Under the pieces are notes generated by a model. It saw nothing but the letters and a program-made list of their open reading frames with translations. It did not search any database and was not told the DNA's origin. From assembly GCF_003703395.1 (NCBI RefSeq), contig NZ_RDQN01000007.1, forward strand, positions 1-64,000: 64,000 bases of DNA, in the 5' to 3' direction. The position numbers were made by a program, and so were the translations under genes. The stretch is from Pseudoxanthomonas spadix (GTDB lineage: Bacteria > Pseudomonadota > Gammaproteobacteria > Xanthomonadales > Xanthomonadaceae). This document shows positions 17,456 through 27,741 of the stretch, piece after piece (the stretch's first letter is position 1; each line of letters starts with the position of its first letter).

Positions 17456-18352
17456 TCAGTGGCCTCCTCCGGCCTGCGGGCGCGTGGCCAGCCACACCCC
17501 GAAAGCCGCGCAGGCAAAGCCGGCGCCCTTGAGCCAGGTCAGGTGCTCGCCCAGGGTGAAGTGGCCAAACACCGCCGTCACCGGCGGCATCAGGAAGAAC
17601 AGCGCCGCCACCTGCGTGGCCGCACCGCGCCGGATCAGCAGGAACAGCAGCGCGAAGCCACCGATCGAGTTCACCAACACCAGCCAGCCCAGCGGCAAGT
17701 AGAACGCGAGCGTGTTGTCCAAGTGCAGCCCTTCGCCCAGCGCGAACGGCAGCAGCACCAGCGTCGCCGCAGCGTTCTGGACAGCCAGGGCCAGGCGCAT
17801 GTCCAGCTGCGCGGCGTGCCGCTTCTGGTAGAGCGTGCCGGCGGTGATGCCAACCAGGCCCAGCAGCAACATGCCCCAGGCCGGCAGCGGGGTGGCGCCG
17901 TCGACCCGGTCGGCCACCACCAGCGCCACGCCCAGCAGGCCAAGGGCCATCCCCAGCCAACGCCACAGGCCCAGCCGTTCGCTGCCGTCCAGGGTGGCCA
18001 CCACCGCCACCAGCAACGGCATCGCGCCGATCACCAGCGCCGACACGCCGGCGTTGGCGCCCATCCGAAAGGCCACGTAGACCGCACCGAAGTGCAGCGC
18101 CAGCATCAGCACGCCGGTGACCGCGCTCTGCCACAGCTCCACCCGGCTGCAGCGGCGCACCCGCGCCACCGCCGCCATCGCACCGAACAGCAACGCGGCC
18201 AGCCCGAAGCGCAGCACCAGCGAGGTCAACGGCGCCGCATGTGCCACCACCGCCTTGCCGGCGATGTAGCCAGTGCACCAGACCAGGACAAAGCCGGTGC
18301 CCAGCAGGGCGTCGCCGCGGCCGCGCGGGGAGGGGACAGTGGGGTCTGACAT
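17456..18352 (-). CDS. EamA/DMT-family transporter
   Basis: This 298-residue inner-membrane protein has about ten hydrophobic segments in two EamA-like halves, as in the drug/metabolite transporter superfamily (RhtA/YdcZ-like exporters). The start region GTGFVLVWCTGYIAGK is the usual first helix with the conserved W/G pattern. Such proteins export amino acids or small metabolites. The start is ATG 18352, and ATG 18364 four codons upstream is equally possible because neither has a strong ribosome site. It is divergent from the serine hydrolase gene. Confidence 0.85.
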   Translation of the reverse strand: MSDPTVPSPRGRGDALLGTGFVLVWCTGYIAGKAVVAHAAPLTSLVLRFGLAALLFGAMAAVARVRRCSRVELWQSAVTGVLMLALHFGAVYVAFRMGANAGVSALVIGAMPLLVAVVATLDGSERLGLWRWLGMALGLLGVALVVADRVDGATPLPAWGMLLLGLVGITAGTLYQKRHAAQLDMRLALAVQNAAATLVLLPFALGEGLHLDNTLAFYLPLGWLVLVNSIGGFALLFLLIRRGAATQVAALFFLMPPVTAVFGHFTLGEHLTWLKGAGFACAAFGVWLATRPQAGGGH

Positions 18353-18598
18353 CGGGATGATCATGGCCGAACCGGGTCGGGCGGTCTTTACCGCTTTGGT
18401 CGCGCAGCAGCGCAAGGATGCAACCGAGGATGAAGGCCAACCCCGCCATGGGCGTCGCCGCGCGCGCAAAAGCCGTATTCAGAAAACCGTACAAAATCCA
18501 GCGCGATGAACAAGATGGCGGGCCTTGTTCGCACGGTTTGTGCATTCGCGCGCGCCAGCGTTATGATCCGGCCAAGCGAGAGCGCAGGGGTGTTGGAC

Positions 18599-20071
18599 AT
18601 GAAAGAACACAGCGGACAGCGTCGTGCGCGGCCCTGGCGATTGAGCTCTTTGGCCATGCTGTTGCCACTGGCGCTCTCCTCTACCGCCCAGACCCCTACC
18701 CTTGCGGCGCCGCTGCCGGCCGTGGGCGGCACGACGGGCCAGGTCTCCAGCGCCGCTGCCCAACGCTGGCGCGCCGCGCCGGCGCCTTACCAATCCCCGA
18801 CCAAGCCGCTGCCTTATCGCACCGCGTTGAACCCCGCGCAGGTGCGCCCGGTTGCACCGGGCTTCGACGTGGCCGCATTCGAAGCACTGGCCAATGACCT
18901 GACCGTTGGCCAGCGCGTCCCCGGCCTGGCCATGGCCATCGTCCAGGACGGCCGCGTGATCAGCGCCCGCGGTTACGGCGTGACCGACGTGCGCAACCCG
19001 CAGCCAATCAACGCCCACACCGTGTTCCGCCTGGCCTCGCTGTCCAAGGCCTTCGCCGGCACGATCACCGGCCTGCTGGTCAACGACGGCGTGCTGCGCT
19101 GGGACAGCAAGGTGGCCGACTACGTCCCCAGTTTCCAGCTGATCGATCCGGTTGCCACCGGCCAGGTCACCGTGGCCGACGTGCTCAGCCACCGCACCGG
19201 CTTGCGTTGGCACAACGCCTTCGACCGGGATATCGAGGCCAACGCCGACTACTACTCGGTCTCGCAGAAGCTGGCCACCGCGCCGCTTGGCTGCAAGCCG
19301 GGCCAATGCTACGAGTACCAGAACGTGGCCTTCAGCCTGGTCGGTGACGTGGTGTTTGCCGCTACCGGCAGCTTCTACGACCAGGCCGTCGATCGCCGCC
19401 TCTTCAAGCCACTGGGCATGAACGATGCCAGCATCGGCCTGGCCGGCATCGAGCACAGCCCCAGCTGGGCGCGTCCGCACGTGCGCGCACGCAGCGGCTG
19501 GGCCTCGCTGCAACCCAAGCCCACCTACTACCGTCTGGCACCGGCCGCCGGTGTCAATGCCAGTGCCAGCGACATGGCCCAGTGGCTGCTGGCGCACCTG
19601 GGCCATCGCCCCGACGTGCTGCCGGCACCGCTGCTGGCCACGCTGCACGCGCCGCTGATCAGCACCCCTGGCGAGATGCGCGCCGGCTGGCGTGGCGCGC
19701 GCGTGGATTCGGCCAGCTATGCCCTGGCCTGGCGCGTGCTGGACTATTCCGGCCAGCAGGTCGTCTTCCATGCCGGCGCGGTCGAGGGTTACCGCGGACT
19801 GGTCGCGCTGGTGCCGGGGCGTGATTTCGGCGTGGCAATCCTGTGGAACAGCAGCAGCCCACTGCCATCGGGCCTGCTGCCTACTGTGCTCGATACCGCA
19901 CTGGGCCTGCCGCCGCAGCAATGGCTCCACACCGAGCTGGGCAAGCAGCTGCTGCTGGCCCAGACCAACGGCCATCCGCTGCCGCAGACGCTGCAGATGG
20001 CTGGCAACGACGATGCCGCCGCCGACGAGCCCGGTGTTTCTTCCGGCGAGGCCGTGGCCGCGCCGCACTGA
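18599..20071 (+). CDS. Class C beta-lactamase-fold serine hydrolase
   Basis: This is a 490-residue exported serine hydrolase. Residues 1-37 hold a signal peptide (Arg-rich start, AMLLPLALSSTAQT). The catalytic motifs of the class C/esterase/D-aminopeptidase group are all present: SLSK at 147-150 (nucleophile Ser147, Lys150), YQN at 240-242, and HAG at 391-393 replacing KTG. HAG is common in EstB-like esterases and peptidases, so this is more likely an esterase or peptidase than a true beta-lactamase. The ATG at 18599 follows AGGGGTGTTGG; the frame runs further upstream but lacks a signal peptide there. A strong terminator follows. Confidence 0.85.
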   Translation: MKEHSGQRRARPWRLSSLAMLLPLALSSTAQTPTLAAPLPAVGGTTGQVSSAAAQRWRAAPAPYQSPTKPLPYRTALNPAQVRPVAPGFDVAAFEALANDLTVGQRVPGLAMAIVQDGRVISARGYGVTDVRNPQPINAHTVFRLASLSKAFAGTITGLLVNDGVLRWDSKVADYVPSFQLIDPVATGQVTVADVLSHRTGLRWHNAFDRDIEANADYYSVSQKLATAPLGCKPGQCYEYQNVAFSLVGDVVFAATGSFYDQAVDRRLFKPLGMNDASIGLAGIEHSPSWARPHVRARSGWASLQPKPTYYRLAPAAGVNASASDMAQWLLAHLGHRPDVLPAPLLATLHAPLISTPGEMRAGWRGARVDSASYALAWRVLDYSGQQVVFHAGAVEGYRGLVALVPGRDFGVAILWNSSSPLPSGLLPTVLDTALGLPPQQWLHTELGKQLLLAQTNGHPLPQTLQMAGNDDAAADEPGVSSGEAVAAPH

Positions 20072-20094
20072 CCGCCCGCTGCGCCTCGATCACC

Positions 20095-20129
20095 CCACAA
20101 CGCCGGGCTTGCCCCGGCGTTGTGGTTTC
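20095..20129 (+). terminator. Rho-independent terminator
   Basis: CCACAACGCCGGG (20095-20107) pairs with CCCGGCGTTGTGG (20113-20125), a 13-bp stem with a 5-base loop, followed by a short T run. It ends the serine hydrolase transcript. Confidence 0.85.
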
Positions 20130-20207
20130 AGGCCATCGCCTGAGCGATGCCGTCGTGTGCGATGCGGTGCATCCGGTCCGAGCGCGTCGCCGACGCACAA
20201 GACGCAG

Positions 20208-20250
20208 ACAAAAAAAACTTCCTCCCCGCTGGGCACCGGGAAGGAAGTTT
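20208..20250 (-). terminator. Terminator of the H1-like gene
   Basis: Read leftward, AAACTTCCTTCCCGG and GCGGGGAGGAAGTTT form a stem of about 14 bp with one mismatch, followed by a run of eight Ts on the minus strand. It lies about 45 bases after the stop of the histone-like gene. Confidence 0.88.
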
Positions 20251-20295
20251 CAGTGAGTCTTGCGATCCAGCGTCTTGCGGTTGCCGCGATCCTGT

Positions 20296-20643
20296 TTAGA
20301 TCAGCGGAGCCGGCGTCGCGGGGAGCGCGACCGGAGCGGCCTTCTTCTTGGCAACCTTCTTGGAAGGCGACTTCTTGGCAGCCTTCTTGGCGACCTTCTT
20401 CGCCGGGGCCTTCTTGGCTGATGGCTTCTTGGCGACTTTCTTGGTTGCGGCCTTCTTGGTGGCCTTTTTGACGGCCTTCTTTGCGGCCTTCTTTGCCGGC
20501 GACTTCCTGGCGACCTTCTTCACGGCCTTCTTGGCAGGCGACTTCTTGGCAGCCTTCTTCACGGCCTTCTTGGCTACCGATTTCTTGGCGACTTTCTTGG
20601 TGGCCTTCTTGGCCGTTTTCTTTGCAGCTTTCTTCGTTGCCAT
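20296..20643 (-). CDS. Histone H1-like lysine/alanine-rich protein
   Basis: This 115-residue protein is almost wholly Lys and Ala with Pro, Ser, Thr and Val. It is built from repeats such as AKKAVKKAAKKSPAKK, like the C-terminal tail of eukaryotic H1 and the bacterial HctB/AlgP-type DNA-binding proteins common in Xanthomonadaceae. It is predicted to be disordered and to bind DNA or RNA non-specifically as a nucleoid protein. The last 12 residues are not basic (APVALPATPAPLI). The ATG at 20643 has GAGGAG upstream on its strand. Because GCCTTCTT-type codon pairs recur, the DNA is itself a degenerate tandem repeat and may vary in length between strains. It has its own terminator and a long non-coding upstream region. 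Confidence 0.85.
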   Translation of the reverse strand: MATKKAAKKTAKKATKKVAKKSVAKKAVKKAAKKSPAKKAVKKVARKSPAKKAAKKAVKKATKKAATKKVAKKPSAKKAPAKKVAKKAAKKSPSKKVAKKKAAPVALPATPAPLI

Positions 20644-21434
20644 GTGATGGCTCCTCGTCAGTGATTGCTTTGGATGAAACATCCAGTACCAAGCCCAGTA
20701 CTCGAAACGCTGCGGGAGTCGGACCCGCATGCAGCCGCCGACGCGCCATGCGCGCTGGGGCGGATCTTGCTGGATGGCGGCCAGGGCCGACGTCCTGCAC
20801 CGGACCAGGCAAAGACACCCGCGCTGGATGGGCAGGTGTCGTGGCGGATCAGGTGCTGAATTTGCTCGGGGGAAGCGAAGCCTTCGACCATCCTCAGCGG
20901 GGTACGGGCGGGCGACCTTGTCGTTGTGCGCTTCGTCGCGATGACCGGCTCGCTTGCTTGATGATGCGTGGGCTGCGTTGGGGCGAAACCTAATCACGGT
21001 TTTTATAGGTGTCAACCGTTTTGCATAAAAATTTCGCATCGCGTTTTGCATGGGCATCGCGACCGCGCAGCGCGACCTTACGCCCCGGTTCGCACGTGGA
21101 TGCACGTTGCATGCTGCGCAAGCTCACGGCATTTTTTGCAGAGTGCTTTTTTTATGCTGTTTTGTGCATGCCAGATGTCGCACGCTGTAGATCGGGCCAT
21201 GGGCTTGAAGCAGGGCGCCATGGAGGCCATGCGCATGCCCGGCAGTTGAATCGCGACTGATCCGCACAGCTTCAAAGGCGATGATTTTTGCGTCGCGCAG
21301 ATGGCGATGCCCGCGAACTGCGCAAACTTTTCCGGCATGTGCGGCGTCCATCAACGCATCGGGGATCCACGTTGCATGTACCGACGCGCCCGGCGACGAC
21401 GCCGAAGGTCGCTCGCTGCGAGTGCCGGACGAAA
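20644..21434. other. Long non-coding region upstream of the H1-like gene
   Basis: About 790 bases lie between the H1-like start and the gcvH terminator, with no convincing gene on either strand. The part from 20998 to 21180 is distinctly AT-rich for this genome, with T runs (GGCATTTTTTGC, GTGCTTTTTTTATG). CGTTTTGCAT occurs twice as a direct repeat, at about 21018 and 21044. Promoters, a regulator site or a small RNA could be here; nothing can be named. Confidence 0.5.
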
Positions 21435-21435
21435 C

Positions 21436-21463
21436 GAAAAACGCCGCTTCGAAGAAGCGGCGT
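21436..21463 (-). terminator. Terminator of gcvH
   Basis: On the minus strand ACGCCGCTTC and GAAGCGGCGT (21441-21463) form a perfect 10-bp stem followed by TTTTT. It lies 38 bases after the gcvH stop. Confidence 0.9.
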
Positions 21464-21500
21464 CGTCGGATGCAGTGTTGCCCGCGGACCGAAGGCGAAC

Positions 21501-21896
21501 TCAGTCTTCCTCTTGGTCCATCTGCTCGGCGTACTCGTCCGGACCCAGCAGTTCGTCCAGCTCTTCCGGCTTGCTGATCTCCACCACGTACAGCCAGCCT
21601 TCGCCGAAGGCGTCTTCGTTGATGGTCTCCGGCTTGTCGGCGAGCGCCTGGTTGACCTCGACCACGGTGCCCGACACCGGGCTGTAGACGTCCGAGGCGG
21701 CCTTGACCGACTCGACCACGGCGCTGGCCTCACCGGCGGTCACCGTGTCGCCAATGTCGGGCAGCTCGACGTAGACCAGGTCGCCCAGCAGGCCCTGGGC
21801 ATGATCGGAGATGCCGACGGTGACCCGTCCACCTCCTTCGACGCGGGCCCACTCGTGGGATTTGAGGAATTTCAGATCGCCAGGGATCTCGCTCAT
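21501..21896 (-). CDS. gcvH: Glycine cleavage system H protein
   Basis: GcvH shuttles the aminomethyl group of glycine on a lipoyl arm between GcvP, GcvT and the lipoamide dehydrogenase. The 131-residue length is typical. The lipoylated lysine is Lys65 in [11 protein letters not shown], and the start [11 protein letters not shown] is the usual N-terminus. ATG 21896 is chosen over a frame 35 codons longer because it gives this N-terminus. GcvT lies 189 bases upstream on the same strand. The gcvP gene is not in the window, which is common in this family. Confidence 0.96.
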   Translation of the reverse strand: MSEIPGDLKFLKSHEWARVEGGGRVTVGISDHAQGLLGDLVYVELPDIGDTVTAGEASAVVESVKAASDVYSPVSGTVVEVNQALADKPETINEDAFGEGWLYVVEISKPEELDELLGPDEYAEQMDQEED

Positions 21897-22085
21897 GGGG
21901 TGCTCCGGCCGAAGGCGGTAGTGGGGAATGGCGGGGAGTTTAGCGAAAGGCGCCGGTGCCTTGTCACCTGGCGTGAGCAGCGCGGCACTCATCTCGCGCA
22001 AAACGTCTGACGCCCAGCAACGACCAGGGCAGGTGCAGGAAGACGAAGTGTTCCCACGAATGGGCCATGGCCGCGCCCTGGACGC

Positions 22086-23192
<1,107 letters not shown>

Positions 23193-23269
23193 GGCCGGGT
23201 CCTTGCAAAGAGACCGGCATTATTCCAGATGGGCCATGCGGCGGCGGCCTGGCCACCGACACGCAGCGA

Positions 23270-23701
23270 TCAGACCTCCTGCACCCGCAGGGTCATGCCG
23301 TCGGTGGCCACGATCCGCACGGCGGCGCCAGCCGGCAGGTCCGGGCCTTCCACGCTCCAGTAGGTATCGGCCAGCTGGATGCGGCCGCGGCCACGCACGA
23401 TGGCCTGCTCCAGCACGGCGGTCTGGCCGATCAGCTGGTCGGCGCGGCGGTTGAGCAGCGGCTTGTCGCTGACCTGGGCGCGGGCACGGAACCAGCGCCG
23501 GTAGATCAGCACCGAGGCGATGGCGAACACCGCGAACAGGATCGCCTGCGCCAGGATGTCCAGGCCCGGCGCGATGAGCATCACCGCCATCATCGCCGCG
23601 GCGGCAAAACCCAGCCACATCAGCGAGGCGCCAGGCAGCAGCGCTTCGGCGGCGAACAGCACCAGCGCCAGTACCGCCCAGAACGCCAGGCGCAGGGTCA
23701 T
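23270..23701 (-). CDS. NfeD-family membrane protein
   Basis: This 143-residue protein has two to three hydrophobic segments in residues 1-65 and a C-terminal NfeD OB-fold domain (LIGQTAVLEQAIVRGRGRIQLADTYWSVEG). It belongs to the short NfeD class that partners stomatin/prohibitin-like proteins. The start ATG 23701 lies 4 bases after the stop of the upstream Band-7 gene, so the pair is an operon. The complex is thought to organise membrane microdomains and protein quality control; the exact role is not known. Confidence 0.9.
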   Translation of the reverse strand: MTLRLAFWAVLALVLFAAEALLPGASLMWLGFAAAAMMAVMLIAPGLDILAQAILFAVFAIASVLIYRRWFRARAQVSDKPLLNRRADQLIGQTAVLEQAIVRGRGRIQLADTYWSVEGPDLPAGAAVRIVATDGMTLRVQEV

Positions 23702-23705
23702 GGGG

Positions 23706-24671
23706 TCAGACACCGCTGCGCGGCGCGCGCGGCGGGATCGCCGGCGGCTTGGGACCATCGGCGCCCAGTGCCTCGCGCGCCAGCTGGGCGATGCCACCGA
23801 GCGAGCCGATCATGCCGCTGGCTTCCATCGGCATCAGCACGAACTTCTGGTTGGGCGCGGTGGCCAGCTCGCGGAACGCCTCCACGTACTTCTGCGCGAT
23901 GAAGTAGTTGATCGCCTGCACGTTGCCCTCGGAGATGGCCTGGGAGACCAGCGTGGTGGCCTTGGCTTCGGCCTCGGCCAGGCGCTCGCGTGCCTCAGCT
24001 TCGCGATAGGCGGCCTCGCGGCGACCTTCGGCCTGCAGGATGGCGCCCTGCTTCTCGCCTTCGGCACGCAGGATCTCCGACTGGCGCGAGCCCTCGGCTT
24101 CCAGGATCGAGGCGCGCTTGTCGCGCTCGGCCTTCATCTGCCGGGCCATGGCATCGACCAGGTCGCGCGGCGGCTGGATGTCCTTGATCTCGATCCGGTT
24201 GACCTTGACGCCCCACGGACTGGTGGCATGGTCGACCACGCCCAGCAGGCGCGCATTGATCACCTCGCGGTTGCTCAGCGATTCGTCCAGGTCCATCGAA
24301 CCGATCACGGTGCGGATGTTGGTCTGGATCAGCGCGACCATCGCCTGGTCCAGGCTGGACACTTCATAGGCAGCCTTGGCCGCGTCCAGCACCTGGAAGA
24401 ACACCACACCGTCGACCTTGACCACCGCGTTGTCCTTGGTGATGACCTCCTGCGAGGGCACGTCGAACACCTGCTCCATCATGTTGACCTTGCGGCCGAC
24501 GCCCTGCATGTAGGGGATCAGGATGTGCAGGCCGGGCGAGAGCGTGTTGGTGTACTTGCCGAACTGCTCGACGGTGTACTCAAAGCCCTGCGGCACCACG
24601 CGCACGCCCTTGAACAGCGTGACCACGACGAAGACCACGATCACCGCGGCCAGGATCATTCCGATGCCCAT
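23706..24671 (-). CDS. qmcA: SPFH/Band 7 membrane protease-associated protein (QmcA-like)
   Basis: This 321-residue protein has one N-terminal membrane segment (GMILAAVIVVFVVVTLF) and a Band 7 domain (VPQGFEYTVEQFGKYTNTLSPG). A long Ala/Glu-rich coiled coil follows (about residues 185-260, with repeated EAEGxRQ units), then a C-terminal helical oligomerisation region. This is the stomatin-like QmcA/YbbK class. ATG 24671 has GGGAAGGGG upstream; a longer frame has no membrane segment in front. The NfeD partner follows by 4 bases. Confidence 0.93.
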   Translation of the reverse strand: MGIGMILAAVIVVFVVVTLFKGVRVVPQGFEYTVEQFGKYTNTLSPGLHILIPYMQGVGRKVNMMEQVFDVPSQEVITKDNAVVKVDGVVFFQVLDAAKAAYEVSSLDQAMVALIQTNIRTVIGSMDLDESLSNREVINARLLGVVDHATSPWGVKVNRIEIKDIQPPRDLVDAMARQMKAERDKRASILEAEGSRQSEILRAEGEKQGAILQAEGRREAAYREAEARERLAEAEAKATTLVSQAISEGNVQAINYFIAQKYVEAFRELATAPNQKFVLMPMEASGMIGSLGGIAQLAREALGADGPKPPAIPPRAPRSGV

Positions 24672-24916
24672 CGCATTCCCCTTCCCTTGCTGCGTCCTGC
24701 GCCAGGACGCTCGCTCCAGCAAGTATAGGCGCGCATCGGCTTGCCGGTCCTGGGGTCTGGGCACGGCGGCAAGTCCAGGCAGCCCCGCACACGCAACAAC
24801 GGGCACGGGCATCGCGGTCGAACAACGGCAGGCGCCCACGGCTGCCAGGCCACCTGCTGACCCGGGTCACAGCGCAGTGGAACCGGCAAGGCGGCGGGCG
24901 CCTGGTGCTGGTGGGC

Positions 24917-25111
24917 CTACTTGGTGAGGATCAGCTTGTCGTTGCTGGTATGGCGCAGGCGGTAGGTGCGATCGCCGTGCTGGATCAGCATCTCGCGGCG
25001 ACCCTTGAGCAGCGCCTGGCTGCTGAGGATTTCGGCCGGCGGCACGACGCACGGGGTGTGCTCGGCGGCGCGCAGATCGTTGTGGGGGACGACGACGGTG
25101 TGGACATTCAT
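24917..25111 (-). CDS. hemP: Hemin uptake protein HemP
   Basis: HemP is a small cytoplasmic protein that in several proteobacteria activates heme-uptake gene expression. The 64-residue product ends in the conserved GRREMLIQHGDRTYRLRHT and NDKLILTK, the HemP family signature. ATG 25111 follows a strong Fur box at 25136-25154, so it should be induced under iron limitation. No heme receptor or transport gene is adjacent; the usual partners are not in this window. Confidence 0.9.
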   Translation of the reverse strand: MNVHTVVVPHNDLRAAEHTPCVVPPAEILSSQALLKGRREMLIQHGDRTYRLRHTSNDKLILTK

Positions 25112-25135
25112 GGCAACTCCGTTGGCGGGTTCTGA

Positions 25136-25154
25136 GATGATGGTAATCATTCTC
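25136..25154. promoter_or_regulatory. Fur box upstream of hemP
   Basis: GATGATGGTAATCATTCTC matches the 19-base Fur consensus GATAATGATAATCATTATC at 16 positions. It lies 25 bases upstream of the hemP start, so the ferric uptake regulator should repress hemP when iron is plentiful. Confidence 0.88.
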
Positions 25155-25289
25155 ATTAGAGAGTCAATGCCGTTGATCGTCCCGGCCAATGGAAGCCGCC
25201 CCGCCACCCTGTCCCCGCGCGCGGCGCAAGCCAGATGCAACGAGCTGCCCATGTCAGACTTCGCCCGTGTGATGCCTCAAGGAGGCGCG

Positions 25290-26285
25290 GTGACGCCACG
25301 CGGCCGATTCAATCTGGTCATGGGCCTGCTGGTGGCGGGCGCGCTGGGGTTTGCAGGCTGGCGCTGGCGGCAGCAGGCGCAGAACGCGGACGCCATGTCC
25401 GCGCAGATCGCTGCGCATGCGGCCCAGGCCGGGGCCCACGCCGAAGGGAAAACGCCGGGCGACGCGAACGAGGCGCGTGGCCTGCCCTTTGGCGCGCCGT
25501 CGATGCCCTCGCCGCTGCCGCCGTGGGGCCAGCCGCTGGGCGCGAACCTGGCCCTGGTGCGCCAACGGGCCGATGCCGGTGATGCGCGTGCCGCCTGCAG
25601 GCTTGGTGTCGAACTGGCCCTGTGCGGCCAGTCCGGCGCCAACCACGCGCCGCAGATCGAGGCCGCACGCAGGCTTGCGCTGCAACAGGGCCAGTCGCCG
25701 GCGCAGGCCGATGCGGCCGCCGATGCCGCACGCGGGCAGCTGGTCCAGCGCGACCAGGACCTGGCCCGCTACTGCGAGGGCATGGACCGGTCGCTGCCTG
25801 GCCAGGCGGGCGCCTATCTGCGCAAGGCCGCGCTGGCCGGCAACCGCGACGCGCTGCTGCGCTATGCGCAGGGCGCGTTCTTTGGCCAGGCCGGCAGCGA
25901 CCAGGACCAGTATCGCTACCTGCATGACCCCGCCTTCGGCCACTGGTATCGCGAAGCGGTGCCGATGCTGCAGCGCGCCCTGCGTGCCGGCGATCCGATG
26001 GCCGCGCAGCTGCTGGCCGACGCCTATGCCGACGATCGCGTCCCGCTCGATGCCCTGCTGCCCGACGATCCGGTCCAGGCCTACAGCTATCGCCTGCTGC
26101 TGTCCTGGCTGCGTGGCGAACCAGCGCCGGACGCTGGCGCCCTGGATCCCCGCCAGCGCGCCGATGCCGAACAGCAGGCCCAGCGACTGTACCGCGAATC
26201 CTTCGGCAGTCGTCCAGTTCCGGGCGGCGTGCCACGCGCGTTGACCCTGCGGCCGGACGATCCCGCCGCCGCACCCTGCCAATAG
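25290..26285 (+). CDS. Membrane-anchored TPR/Sel1-like hypothetical protein
   Basis: This 331-residue protein has one N-terminal membrane segment (residues 8-22) and an Ala/Gln-rich periplasmic helical region with Sel1/TPR-like elements (ALVRQRADAGDARAACRLG; AAGDPM-type turns). The start was decided by the ribosome site: GTG 25290 is preceded by a perfect AAGGAGG at the right spacing. Frames starting at ATG 25251 or further upstream have no ribosome site and add residues ahead of the natural membrane segment. Function unknown. A nucleoside transporter gene follows on the same strand. Confidence 0.75.
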   Translation: MTPRGRFNLVMGLLVAGALGFAGWRWRQQAQNADAMSAQIAAHAAQAGAHAEGKTPGDANEARGLPFGAPSMPSPLPPWGQPLGANLALVRQRADAGDARAACRLGVELALCGQSGANHAPQIEAARRLALQQGQSPAQADAAADAARGQLVQRDQDLARYCEGMDRSLPGQAGAYLRKAALAGNRDALLRYAQGAFFGQAGSDQDQYRYLHDPAFGHWYREAVPMLQRALRAGDPMAAQLLADAYADDRVPLDALLPDDPVQAYSYRLLLSWLRGEPAPDAGALDPRQRADAEQQAQRLYRESFGSRPVPGGVPRALTLRPDDPAAAPCQ

Positions 26286-26442
26286 CCGGCCGCAGCAACC
26301 GCCCCACTCATTGGCGCAGACGTCCGGCATCTGCCCACCACATCGCCACAGCGGGCGCGGGCGCTGCCGACTTCACCTTGCCGCGGCCGGCGGCCTCACT
26401 TAGGCTGGCCGATTCGAGGTCGCGCGTTTCCTGGGGAAGCAG

Positions 26443-27741
26443 ATGCTGGAAGGTGTGTGGCGGGCCGCCTTCGGCCTGTTCGGTCTGGTCGTGCTGCTGG
26501 GCATCACCTGGCTGTTCTCCAACAACAAGCGCGCGGTGGACTGGAAGCTGGTGCTTACCGGGGTGGTCCTGCAGATCGGCTTTGCCGCGCTGGTGCTGCT
26601 GGTGCCGGGCGGCCGCGAGGTCTTCGACTGGCTGGGCAGGGTCTTCGTGAAGGTGCTGAACTTCGTCGGCGAAGGCTCGAACTTCATCTTCGGCAGCCTG
26701 ATGGACGTGTCCAGGGTCGGCTTCATCTTTGCCTTCCAGGTGCTGCCGACCATCATCTTCTTTTCGGCGCTGATGGGGGTGCTCTATCACCTGGGAGTGA
26801 TGCAGGCGGTGGTGCGGATGATGGCCTGGGCGATCACCAAGGTGATGCGCGTGTCCGGTGCGGAAACCACCAGCGTGTGCGCCAGCGTGTTCATCGGCCA
26901 GACCGAGGCGCCGCTGACCGTGCGCCCGTACATCTCCAGGATGACCGAGTCGGAGCTGATCACGATGATGATCGGCGGCATGGCCCATATCGCCGGCGGC
27001 GTGCTGGCCGCCTACGTGGGCATGCTGGGCGGCGGCGATCCGGCCGCGCAGGCGTTCTACGCCAAACATCTGCTGGCCGCCTCGATCATGGCCGCGCCGG
27101 CCACGCTGGTGATCGCCAAGATCCTGATCCCGGAGACCGGCACGCCGCTGACCCGCGGCACGGTCAAGATGGAAGTGGAAAAGACCACCAGCAACATCAT
27201 CGACGCGGCGGCGGCCGGTGCCGGCGATGGCCTGCGCCTGGCGCTGAACATCGGCGCGATGCTGCTGGCCTTCATCGCCCTGATCGCGCTGATCAACGCG
27301 CCGCTGACCTGGCTGGGCGATGTCACCGGCCTGGCCGCGATGCTCGGCCGTCCGACCAACCTGTCGACCCTGTTCGGTTACCTGCTGGCACCGCTGGCCT
27401 GGGTGATCGGCACGCCATGGGCCGATGCGACCACGGTCGGTGCGCTGATCGGCCAGAAGGTGGTGATCAACGAATTCGTCGCCTACTCCGAGCTGGCGCA
27501 GATCGTCAATGGCCAGCTGCCGGGGGTGTCGCTGAGCAGCGAAGGCCGCCTGATCGCCACCTACGCGCTGTGCGGGTTTGCCAATTTCAGCTCGATCGCG
27601 ATCCAGCTCGGCGGCATCGGCGGCCTGGCCCCGGAGCGTCGCGCCGACCTGGCCCGCTTCGGCCTGCGCGCCGTGCTGGGCGGCTCCATCGCCACCTTCA
27701 TGACCGCGACCATCGCCGGGGTGCTGACCCACTTCAGCTGA
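26443..27741 (+). CDS. nupC: Concentrative nucleoside transporter, NupC/CNT family
   Basis: This 432-residue inner-membrane protein belongs to the CNT family that brings nucleosides in with protons or sodium. It has many hydrophobic segments and CNT signatures: GVLYHLGVMQAVVRMMAWAI, ETTSVCASVFIGQTEAPL (the conserved (T/S)xxxxxNxFxxQTE region, with a Cys-Ala variant), MTESELITMMIGGMAHIAGG, and GYLLAPLAWVIGTPW. It sits 152 bases upstream of a ribokinase-like gene, giving uptake of nucleosides followed by use of the ribose or purine part. Substrate range is not decided by sequence. Confidence 0.9.
   Translation: MLEGVWRAAFGLFGLVVLLGITWLFSNNKRAVDWKLVLTGVVLQIGFAALVLLVPGGREVFDWLGRVFVKVLNFVGEGSNFIFGSLMDVSRVGFIFAFQVLPTIIFFSALMGVLYHLGVMQAVVRMMAWAITKVMRVSGAETTSVCASVFIGQTEAPLTVRPYISRMTESELITMMIGGMAHIAGGVLAAYVGMLGGGDPAAQAFYAKHLLAASIMAAPATLVIAKILIPETGTPLTRGTVKMEVEKTTSNIIDAAAAGAGDGLRLALNIGAMLLAFIALIALINAPLTWLGDVTGLAAMLGRPTNLSTLFGYLLAPLAWVIGTPWADATTVGALIGQKVVINEFVAYSELAQIVNGQLPGVSLSSEGRLIATYALCGFANFSSIAIQLGGIGGLAPERRADLARFGLRAVLGGSIATFMTATIAGVLTHFS

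Noticed and set aside
20348-20647. Hydrophobic plus-strand frame of FLA/FFAA repeats resembling a membrane protein
   Set aside because: It is the exact antisense of the Lys/Ala repeat of the H1-like gene, so the apparent membrane repeats are an artefact.
23193-23269. Possible glycine riboswitch before gcvT
   Set aside because: The gap is only 77 bases and contains none of the conserved glycine-aptamer elements.
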